Assembly (NCBI GenBank): GCA_039806065.1
Contig: JBDKJS010000103.1
Location: 1-10,368 of the forward strand
DNA: 10,368 bases
Direction: 5' to 3'
Source: JBDKJS01 sp039806065
Lineage (GTDB): Bacteria > Bacteroidota > Bacteroidia > AKYH767-A > 2013-40CM-41-45
Made by a program: the position numbers and the translations under genes. This document shows, piece by piece, positions 1-6,425 of the stretch (positions within the stretch are counted from its first letter, which is position 1; each line of letters opens with the position of its first letter). The notes under the pieces are model-generated. The model saw only the letters and a program-made list of their open reading frames with translations, was not told the DNA's origin and made no database searches.

Positions 1-1148
1 AGTAAAGCTGTATTAGAAGTGCTTCCATCTGCAATTATACGAACCCTTACCCCTCTTTGATGAGCAGCATTTATGGCTTGCACAATGCTACCTGTGCCAA
101 CATCTGTGAAATTATAAATGGCAATATCAAGTGTGCTTTGAGCTAGGTCTATATATGCTTTGATGGTATCGGCAAAGGTTCCATTAAGATAAACTGCATT
201 ATTGGAAGACGATAAACTTACATTGGTATTAACGTTTCTGTTAAAGTAAGCTCTCCATGTGCCACTTGAATTACTTTGTGTAATTGCAACTTCCAAAGTG
301 CCTCGTGCAGTATCAGTACCGCTAACTGATGTGGCTCTATAATAAACTAGGCTTGCAGCTTGCAATCCAGGAATGGTAATCACATGATTGGTGGTGGTAC
401 CCGGAAGCTGCAAATAGCCAAGCTCTAAGGCAGGAGTTAATCCATAAGCTATTAAAGTTGTAGCAGCTAAATTAGTGCTCCAAGAAATCTCAAGACTATT
501 ATTATTCAAATTAGAGATAAATGGTGAAATGGTGAAGAAGAATGGTTGTTGGATAATATCGCTGATACTCCGAGGCAATAATTGAAATCCATTAAAATCA
601 CTCAATACTCCAATGAGATCTACATTGCTAATTGGAATTGGATTACCTGCTGTAGGATTGCCGCCATTGAGATATAACTCACCGGGGTGGCCTGCTTGAT
701 CGATAAAGGCATAACTGCTGCCTCCAGCGAAATTGCCAATAGGATTGGAAAAGCTACAATTATTAACCCGCACCAACTGACCTTCAATATCATCACTAAA
801 ATTATTTACATTCAGTACTAGCGGACTTGGTAAATTATTACCACTACTCAAAACAGAAAAGGAAGAAAGGTTTTTTATTTCCAACAGTCCGTTGAAGTTA
901 AACAACTCACCTGTAACTTGTATCTCATCTCCTGGGATTACACTTGAAACTTGGGTAGAAAAAATTCCGATGCCAGCAGTACCATCTTGAATGTAACGGA
1001 TACTATTACCAAGTTCAGCTCCATTTACTGCTATTCCTCTAACCGTAACCACGGTTGGTGGTGGCAACAATCGAGCACTATCAATTGGAATTTGAGCCGC
1101 TGCTATAGAAGACAGAAAGAAGTAAAATGTGATTAAGTTAATTTTCAT
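1..1148 (-). CDS. Secreted OB-fold / FnIII / phospholipase D-like protein, C-terminus beyond window
   Basis: The reading frame is open from an ATG at 1148 to the window edge, giving 382 codons with no stop. Residues 1-18 form a signal peptide (hydrophobic core, SSIAAA then Q19), so the protein is exported. Residues about 30-195 resemble the OB-fold/DUF5689 regions of the neighbouring lipoprotein, with VTVRGIAVN, IRYIQDG (50-56), PGDEIQVTGE and GQLVRVNN. Residues about 205-292 look like a fibronectin III or purple-acid-phosphatase-N domain (LEISWSTN around W223, then LIAYGLT). From about 300 the protein matches the start of a PLD-family domain: an AYFNRNV strand, STLDIAIYNF (338-347) and GVRVRIIADGS (366-376). 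The catalytic HKD motifs would lie beyond the edge, so activity is not shown. PLD-family enzymes cleave phosphodiesters in lipids or nucleic acids. A type IX secretion tail is possible but unseen. The gene is last in a receptor-lipoprotein-enzyme cluster and lies behind a terminator-like hairpin; no promoter of its own is obvious. Confidence 0.85.
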   Translation of the reverse strand, partial: MKINLITFYFFLSSIAAAQIPIDSARLLPPPTVVTVRGIAVNGAELGNSIRYIQDGTAGIGIFSTQVSSVIPGDEIQVTGELFNFNGLLEIKNLSSFSVLSSGNNLPSPLVLNVNNFSDDIEGQLVRVNNCSFSNPIGNFAGGSSYAFIDQAGHPGELYLNGGNPTAGNPIPISNVDLIGVLSDFNGFQLLPRSISDIIQQPFFFTISPFISNLNNNSLEISWSTNLAATTLIAYGLTPALELGYLQLPGTTTNHVITIPGLQAASLVYYRATSVSGTDTARGTLEVAITQSNSSGTWRAYFNRNVNTNVSLSSSNNAVYLNGTFADTIKAYIDLAQSTLDIAIYNFTDVGTGSIVQAINAAHQRGVRVRIIADGSTSNTAL

Positions 1149-1149
1149 A

Positions 1150-1189
1150 TTGTATAAAAATAAAAACGCTCATAGAGTGTATGAGCGTT
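1150..1189 (-). terminator. Intrinsic terminator or attenuator between the lipoprotein and PLD-like genes
   Basis: A perfect 10-bp inverted repeat, AACGCTCATA (1165-1174) and TATGAGCGTT (1180-1189), encloses a 5-base loop. Read on the minus strand, the stem is followed at once by a T-rich run (1166 down to 1155, broken by a single A). The plus-strand side has no T-run, so the signal is directional. It begins 19 bases after the lipoprotein stop and ends just before the start codon of the PLD-like gene, so that gene would need read-through or an unseen promoter. Confidence 0.8.
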
Positions 1190-1207
1190 ACGATAAGACA
1201 ATTTTGT

Positions 1208-2614
1208 TTACTGCACATCAGTACTATTTCTGATGATAAGCTGTTTGGTAGTATTAAATGGTGCTAAATATCCTGTTACCGCCACTGTTCCTGTGGGGAA
1301 AGCAGTACCACTAAAAGTAGCAGCTGATCGTGTGTACATTGGAAGAGTTCCTGTGGCATCGGTGATGTTTACTGTACCATTAAATGTGGTGCCAGCACCA
1401 GAAAGCGTGGTATTGGTAATTTTTATCAAGGTGCTTTCCCACGCATTAAAATTAGCAATTACATCATTGATAGTAGCTACACGAGGTGTAATGGTTCCGC
1501 TACCTGTTAAAATAGCTTTTGAAAGGCTCACATTATTTACTTGAAGTAAAGCGCTAAAAGTACTCAACTCTTGACCTGCTACATCCACCTCAATCTCGTC
1601 ACCGATCGAATAAGGATTGGCACCAGTGAACCTAATTACAATTCCACCAGATGCATCTTGAATTACCACATTGTTAGTGGTAATATTTGAATTTGCCTTA
1701 TCACTAATTACAATTCCCTTAATATGAGTTGCTGCCGGACAACTAGTAGTGGTGCCCGTATATAATGCTCTAATATCAGTTATGGGTACAATGGTACCAG
1801 GGGTGAAACCACCGCCACCGCCACCACCACCGCAGCGAACTGAATCCATTTTCACATCAGCAGTATTTCTAATAATAATTTCATCACCACCTCCGTAGGG
1901 TCTAAAAATACCTATTACGGAACCTTTTCCTGAAGGCACTTTCACATTGGCAAAATCAGCAAAGCCACTGGTATAAATATCAATGGTATTATTATTGCAA
2001 TCATTGATAGCAATGGCCACCGATTGTTGTCCGGCAGCATTGGCCCAAGTTTTAGCAGTATCGGCATCGTCAACTTCAACCCCTTCTATCTTCACGAGCA
2101 TGTTGCTCACATTGGCACCAAGACTGTTGATGGTAACTACCTTAGGACTTACACTCAAACCCCATTGGCCTTTAAAAATATATTGATCTAAAAGTGTGCT
2201 ATAGATTCTACCAACTGCACCATTATTGAGCATTCCCAATTCTACACTACCGTTATCATTGCCCACGTAAAGGCCCTTGCACTTGATAAACAACCTTCGA
2301 CCTACGGGATAAACAACCGAAAAATTGGTTTGATCTACCAAAATCACCAAACCACCTGTACTATCTTGGATTACAATTTCTTTGTAGAAATTACCACTTG
2401 CATCATCTGCAGTTACTATTCCTGATATGATCATATCAGTATTAATGAGTACAGCAGTTCCAGTGGCCATTGCTTGCAGCTGTGCAATTGTATGCGTGGC
2501 GGTCAAGTTTGGATTTACATTTATGTTGCTAGGGTTGTCGTACTCTTCTTTAACGCAACCATTTAATAGCACTAGTGCAAGAGAAAAGCTGAGGATTGAA
2601 AGAATTTTTTTCAT
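1208..2614 (-). CDS. DUF5689-type OB-fold surface lipoprotein, two tandem units
   Basis: This is a 468-residue lipoprotein. A short basic N-terminus and hydrophobic stretch lead to a lipobox, LLNGC, with Cys20 as the lipidated residue. The following residues, VKEEYDN, are acidic, as is common for outer-membrane or surface lipoproteins of Bacteroidota. The mature part holds two related units, about 35-257 and 275-468. Each carries an ISGIV/IKGIV strand, a VIQD-S/A-GG motif (81-88 and 317-324), and an ending of the IIRN-T/S-DV type (247-254 and 460-467). Each also has a second OB-like half (MLVKIEGVEV, TLIKITNTTL). A run of eight glycines (262-269) links the units. I see no catalytic motif, so a binding role is the likely one, but the ligand is unknown. 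It lies 31 bases after the receptor gene, which suggests co-transcription, and is followed by a terminator. The DUF5689 label is from pattern recognition. Confidence 0.85.
   Translation of the reverse strand: MKKILSILSFSLALVLLNGCVKEEYDNPSNINVNPNLTATHTIAQLQAMATGTAVLINTDMIISGIVTADDASGNFYKEIVIQDSTGGLVILVDQTNFSVVYPVGRRLFIKCKGLYVGNDNGSVELGMLNNGAVGRIYSTLLDQYIFKGQWGLSVSPKVVTINSLGANVSNMLVKIEGVEVDDADTAKTWANAAGQQSVAIAINDCNNNTIDIYTSGFADFANVKVPSGKGSVIGIFRPYGGGDEIIIRNTADVKMDSVRCGGGGGGGGFTPGTIVPITDIRALYTGTTTSCPAATHIKGIVISDKANSNITTNNVVIQDASGGIVIRFTGANPYSIGDEIEVDVAGQELSTFSALLQVNNVSLSKAILTGSGTITPRVATINDVIANFNAWESTLIKITNTTLSGAGTTFNGTVNITDATGTLPMYTRSAATFSGTAFPTGTVAVTGYLAPFNTTKQLIIRNSTDVQ
1808..1831 (-). repeat. 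Tandem Gly-codon repeat coding an eight-glycine linker
   Basis: Eight consecutive GGT/GGC codons encode glycines 262-269 of the lipoprotein, between its two OB-fold units and directly after Cys261. The glycines should form a flexible hinge. The 3-base unit could change length by slippage without breaking the frame. Confidence 0.85.
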
Positions 2615-2645
2615 TTTATTTTTAGTATTTAATATGCTTAAATTA

Positions 2646-5381
2646 TTAGTTCATTCTATAAGTTACACTGATAAAGTAATTGGTGCCAAGACCATAATTG
2701 AGGCGTGGTGGAAATTTATTTACATTCCTATCGCTAAAATCAAACCGGAGTTGTTCAAAACCGCCTGTGATGAAGCTGGTATTATTTAAAATATTGTTGA
2801 TTCCTAAATTGAGTACTATAAAGGTAGGACGCTTTAAAGATTTAAATTTATTATTCATTCTCCATGACCATCCACCAAACAAATCTACCGTCATCTGCCC
2901 ATCAATTCTGGTTTGCTTAAGTATTGCCTCACGCACTGGTGATCCATCATCAAGCAATTCAAGAGCAGTGGCGGTTCTTCTAGAGGGATTAGGGTCTATA
3001 TAAATATTGTCAAAGAAATTGACATTCAAATTTAAGAACCAAAACTTTTTAGATCGATAGTTTAATCCAATGGTAAATGCGGTTTGTGCTCCATTACCCA
3101 ATCTTAGGTTTTTAAAAAATACAGTTTCTTTATTTGCCACAAGCGTATCTTGATTATCATAAGTTATGGTAGCTTCAGGCCTGTCGCTGTAATAATATTG
3201 CCCGATGGCAGCAACTGCATTTGCGGAAAGCCCCTTGCCAATATTGCGTTCTAATGCCAATTCTAATCCTACATGGCGTTTAGCTATTTTACTAATTGAA
3301 TAATTTAAGAACGTTCTAAAATCTTCATGGTAGAATGTTTTAGTTTCTGTTTCATTTTTAAATTGTGTGAGGTATCCGGTAACTTTTGCTTTCATCTTAG
3401 GAGCTCTGTAAAGATACCCCGCCTCCACAGATCGGAAATTTACATTCCTCGGATTGGCTATTACGTCATTGCGAGACCGTGGCGATACGAACACATCTTC
3501 AAAATAAGGTGCACGTGTTCCCAAAGCTATATTAGCGTAAAGGTAGTTTCTTCCGTTGTATTTAAAAGTGGTACCACCTTTGATATTATAATTAAAAAAT
3601 CGTTGTACTTCGCTTTTGCCAAAAGATCTAGTAGGGAAAATGCCGTTTTTCATTTTGCCTTCTCTGTAAAAACCATTGCTTGTTAATTGACCGGCAGCGA
3701 AGTAATCAAACCTGTTAAACTTCCATACGCCTTGCATCCATGCGTTTACTTCGCTAATGTTAGCAATGTAATCGTATCCATACCGGTCGCCAACTTTAAC
3801 TACTCTTCCAGGATTATTCAAATCATTGGCCAATTGTGATGATGAAATATTATTTTGAAGTTGAGCAAAGCGGTTGATATCTGGATAAAACTGTGCCCCT
3901 AATAAATCATTTACTTCTGTATAATTTTCAGTACGTTGGTTAAGGTAGTTTAAACCTGAAGCTATGGTAAGATGATCATTAATTATTCTGTTGTATATGG
4001 TATTGAATCCCGCTCTTCTATTATCAGTTACGCGATCTTGAAGAATATAGCGGGCTGTATCACCACTGAGATAGTTGGCAGCATATAAATCGTCCCACTG
4101 TATTTGCAACTGATTAGGGTTATTTAAAAAATATTGACGCCTTGTTTCTCTATCTATAGCGAATTGAGCTGGATTCTCTCCAAAGAAGGGATCAAAGGAT
4201 GGCAAATTGCGGTAGTAATCAGGACGAGGATCTGGGGCATTTAACCAATCTAATCCCGATTGCCTCACCGTGCCTTTTGAATAGTGAATACTTGTAAGCA
4301 CATTGGCTCTGTCATCTATTTTCCAATCGTGGGTTAGGATAAAAATTGGTTGGTTGTTTCTTCTTACACTAGCATTTCTTTTTACGCCATTCTGATAACC
4401 CCAATTGGCATTATAATAATTGGAACCTGCTAAATCATATACCTCTTGGATAGCGGGTGCTGATCTTCCTGCACGGCTAGGTGAAGCAAAACCTGTAAGC
4501 GCCACAGCATGTTTAGTATTTATAATTTTTTCAGCTGCTATAAATCCTGAATATCCATCGAAAAATGTGCCTTGCACAAATGCTTCTTCAGCCCATCTGC
4601 GGGAGAGAGATCCTGCAAAAGACCATCCATTTTTTAGAAGTCCGGTGCCATAGGTGAGCATAAGTCTGTTATCATAGCTTCTATTACTCAAGGCATAGGA
4701 TACTTGCAACTGTTTTCTTTGGCGGCTGGCTCGGCTGTCAATAGCCACTGTGCTGCCAAGTGTACCAAAATTATAGTTTACTGGTTGCAAGCCATAACTC
4801 GTTTCACGCGAACGCATCACATCATTTAATCCACCCCAAAGATTGTAAGTATTTCTACCATTGGCTAGGTCTGTCATAGGGGCACCATTCATCAATGTTA
4901 GGTTATTGTCATCATCATACCCTCTTAACCTAAACCGCGCTGCATTAAAAGTAAATGTAGCTGCACTAGCAAACACATCGCGAGCCGCATTGAGTGCACT
5001 TGCTACTTGACCATTATCCGTATCGCGGTCTTCACTTCCTCCTTCGCTAGTAGTGGGTAGATCTGTTTCACTGGCTCTAATGTTTTCAGTAAGTACAGTT
5101 ATTGTAGAGAGTTGATTTTCTCCTGCTGTGATCTCGCTGGCCAATTTCAAAAGATCATGGCCTTCTGATGCAACAAATATTCGCTGGTTACCGGTTGGCA
5201 CATTTTGCAATTCAAAGCTTCCATCATCTGCTGAAGTGGTGCTTAACTCGGTGTTGAAAATAGTTATTAATGCACCTTTAACAGCTGCGCCATTTTCATC
5301 AACTAATTTACCCTTAATGGTACTCTGTGAAAAAACCCAAGAAGGTAAACTTATTAGTAAGACTAGTAAAAATCTAAACAT
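2646..5381 (-). CDS. TonB-dependent outer-membrane receptor with carboxypeptidase-like N-domain
   Basis: This 911-residue protein imports a substrate across the outer membrane using TonB energy. Residues 1-18 are a signal peptide (LLVLLISLPSWVFS, then Q19). Residues about 21-97 form a carboxypeptidase-regulatory-like/CarbopepD_reg-2 beta-sandwich (IKGKLVDENGAAVKGALI, ADDGSFELQNVPTGN). The plug spans about 123-220, with VASALNAARDVFASAA, FRLRGYDDD, LMNGAPMTD, NLWGGLNDV and FGTLGSTVAID. The remainder is a beta-barrel rich in aromatic, alternating strands, ending in NYFISVTYRMN. The final residue is Asn rather than the usual aromatic residue. The protein is shorter than typical SusC (about 1000 residues or more) and no SusD gene follows, so it is not a classical polysaccharide-utilisation pair. 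The start is the ATG at 5381, about 36 bases after a TACATTTG promoter box. It probably heads an operon with the DUF5689 lipoprotein and perhaps the PLD-like protein; the substrate is not readable from the sequence. Confidence 0.93.
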   Translation of the reverse strand: MFRFLLVLLISLPSWVFSQSTIKGKLVDENGAAVKGALITIFNTELSTTSADDGSFELQNVPTGNQRIFVASEGHDLLKLASEITAGENQLSTITVLTENIRASETDLPTTSEGGSEDRDTDNGQVASALNAARDVFASAATFTFNAARFRLRGYDDDNNLTLMNGAPMTDLANGRNTYNLWGGLNDVMRSRETSYGLQPVNYNFGTLGSTVAIDSRASRQRKQLQVSYALSNRSYDNRLMLTYGTGLLKNGWSFAGSLSRRWAEEAFVQGTFFDGYSGFIAAEKIINTKHAVALTGFASPSRAGRSAPAIQEVYDLAGSNYYNANWGYQNGVKRNASVRRNNQPIFILTHDWKIDDRANVLTSIHYSKGTVRQSGLDWLNAPDPRPDYYRNLPSFDPFFGENPAQFAIDRETRRQYFLNNPNQLQIQWDDLYAANYLSGDTARYILQDRVTDNRRAGFNTIYNRIINDHLTIASGLNYLNQRTENYTEVNDLLGAQFYPDINRFAQLQNNISSSQLANDLNNPGRVVKVGDRYGYDYIANISEVNAWMQGVWKFNRFDYFAAGQLTSNGFYREGKMKNGIFPTRSFGKSEVQRFFNYNIKGGTTFKYNGRNYLYANIALGTRAPYFEDVFVSPRSRNDVIANPRNVNFRSVEAGYLYRAPKMKAKVTGYLTQFKNETETKTFYHEDFRTFLNYSISKIAKRHVGLELALERNIGKGLSANAVAAIGQYYYSDRPEATITYDNQDTLVANKETVFFKNLRLGNGAQTAFTIGLNYRSKKFWFLNLNVNFFDNIYIDPNPSRRTATALELLDDGSPVREAILKQTRIDGQMTVDLFGGWSWRMNNKFKSLKRPTFIVLNLGINNILNNTSFITGGFEQLRFDFSDRNVNKFPPRLNYGLGTNYFISVTYRMN

Positions 5382-5417
5382 GTGATAGGGTTAAAATCGT
5401 TAAATTAAAAAGGATGG

Positions 5418-5448
5418 CAAATGTAATAAAATAAACGGGGTTTTAAAG
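5418..5448 (-). promoter_or_regulatory. Putative Bacteroidota-type promoter for the receptor operon
   Basis: The minus strand carries TACATTTG (5425 down to 5418), an exact match to the TAnnTTTG -7 consensus known for Bacteroidota housekeeping promoters. The expected -33 region, about 19 bases upstream near 5445-5448, is only weakly T-rich (CTTT). The predicted start of transcription would leave a leader of roughly 30 bases before the ATG at 5381. Confidence 0.5.
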
Positions 5449-5480
5449 TCCTTTTTTACATTAAGTTATGGTAAATAAAT

Positions 5481-5511
5481 ATTGAAAATAAGAATAATTT
5501 TATAATTTTTG
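5481..5511 (+). promoter_or_regulatory. Putative promoter for the NlpC/P60 gene, possibly giving a leaderless mRNA
   Basis: A TTG at 5482-5484 is followed after 18 bases by TAATTTTTG (5503-5511), close to the Bacteroidota TTTG / TAnnTTTG pair but with one extra base inside the -7 box. A TATAAT hexamer overlaps it (5501-5506). Transcription would be expected to start at about 5517-5519, at or next to the ATG at 5518, so the mRNA may have almost no 5' leader. Confidence 0.4.
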
Positions 5512-5517
5512 CAGTCT

Positions 5518-6297
5518 ATGCAAGATGCCATTATTTGCCATTTAAGTGTGATTCCGATAAGGCGTGAACCAAATGATAGAAGTGAAATAGTTACACAGCT
5601 TCTATTTGGCGAGCGAGCAATAGTTGTAGAAGAAAATTGGCCATGGCTTAAAGTTAAATTGCAATACGATGATTACGAAGGTTGGCTTGATCATAAACAA
5701 GTAACTGCCCTCAGCGATGAAGAAGATCAATACATCAACGCACTTCCAATCACTTGTACTTATGACATTGTACAAATAGTAAGTTACGATCAACGCAAGG
5801 TGGTGCCGGTAGTGCTTGGTAGTACCCTGCCTTGTTACAAGCAACCCACCTTTTCCTTTAATAATATTAAATTTGCCTATGAAGGCATGACCAAAACATT
5901 TGCCATTGCCGATAAATCATTACTGATGGAAAACGCCTATATGTATCTAAATGCTCCCTACCTTTGGGGTGGACGTACACCATTTGGAATTGACTGTAGT
6001 GGTTTTACCCAGCAAGTATATAAACTGTGCGGAATAAAAATTTTAAGAGATGCCTCGCAGCAGGCCACTCAAGGTCGAACATTAAACAATTTGAATGAAA
6101 GCCTACCTGGTGATCTTGCCTTCTTTCAAAACAAGGATCAAAAAATAATTCATGTGGGTATTATCCTACCAGGCAATAAAATTATTCATGCCAGCGGCAA
6201 TGTAAGAATAGATAAAATTACAGAGCGCGGTATTTACAATGAAGAAGCAAAACGTTTTACCCACGAACTTTGCTTGTTAAAAAATATTTCTGCCTAA
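5518..6297 (+). CDS. NlpC/P60 (C40) cysteine peptidase with SH3-like domain, no signal peptide
   Basis: This 259-residue protein is likely a murein-peptide hydrolase that cuts the D-Glu to diamino-acid bond. The N-terminal part has bacterial SH3-like segments: VIPIRREPNDRSEIVTQLLFGE, WPWLKVKL and YEGWLD at about residues 10-60, with a second possible SH3 unit to about 125. The C-terminal NlpC/P60 domain begins at about 135 (YLNAPYLWGGRTPFG). Its triad is visible as Cys160 in DCSGF, His212 in IHVGI and His224 in IIHASG, and the LPGDLAFF motif is also present. The start codon is taken as the ATG at 5518; an in-frame TTG at 5509 would add only three residues and falls inside the promoter box. 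No signal peptide or lipobox is seen, so a cytoplasmic role in recycling murein peptides, as for YkfC-like enzymes, fits best. An export route not visible here cannot be excluded. It is transcribed divergently from the receptor gene. Confidence 0.9.
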   Translation: MQDAIICHLSVIPIRREPNDRSEIVTQLLFGERAIVVEENWPWLKVKLQYDDYEGWLDHKQVTALSDEEDQYINALPITCTYDIVQIVSYDQRKVVPVVLGSTLPCYKQPTFSFNNIKFAYEGMTKTFAIADKSLLMENAYMYLNAPYLWGGRTPFGIDCSGFTQQVYKLCGIKILRDASQQATQGRTLNNLNESLPGDLAFFQNKDQKIIHVGIILPGNKIIHASGNVRIDKITERGIYNEEAKRFTHELCLLKNISA

Positions 6298-6316
6298 ATT
6301 TCATCTTGCCATTTGC

Positions 6317-6340
6317 TCAATTGCCAAATTGACTTTTTCT
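6317..6340 (+). terminator. Weak candidate terminator after the NlpC/P60 gene
   Basis: A 6-bp AT-rich stem, TCAATT (6317-6322) and AATTGA (6327-6332), has a GCCA loop and is followed by CTTTTTCT. It starts 20 bases after the peptidase stop codon. The stem has only two GC pairs when both strands are paired, so termination, if any, would be partial. Confidence 0.3.
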
Positions 6341-6425
6341 TAAAGCCATTACTGCCAATTTGATCCTTGATAGGCTGCAATTAAGGAATGGCTTGTGTTT
6401 TGAATCTGTTCTAGAAAAATTTACT

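Noticed and set aside
951..1136. Plus-strand open frame of 61 codons
   Set aside because: It lies wholly inside the minus-strand PLD-like gene, which has an uninterrupted frame with a signal peptide and recognisable domains.
3327..3686. Plus-strand open frame of 119 codons inside the receptor gene
   Set aside because: It is an antisense shadow of barrel-coding sequence; the receptor frame is intact and clearly the real gene.
2646..5381. Classical SusC/SusD polysaccharide-utilisation pair
   Set aside because: The gene after the receptor is a tandem OB-fold lipoprotein, not an alpha-helical TPR-like SusD, and no glycoside hydrolase is present.
6360..6425. Extended clpB start at TTG 6360
   Set aside because: The 22 extra residues do not resemble any ClpB N-terminus, and the ATG at 6426 gives the expected MNFNQFTIKA start.
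6298..6425. CIRCE element or other heat-shock operator upstream of clpB
   Set aside because: I looked for the TTAGCACTC-N9-GAGTGCTAA inverted repeat and for a TAnnTTTG box and saw neither; only a weak AT-rich hairpin is present.
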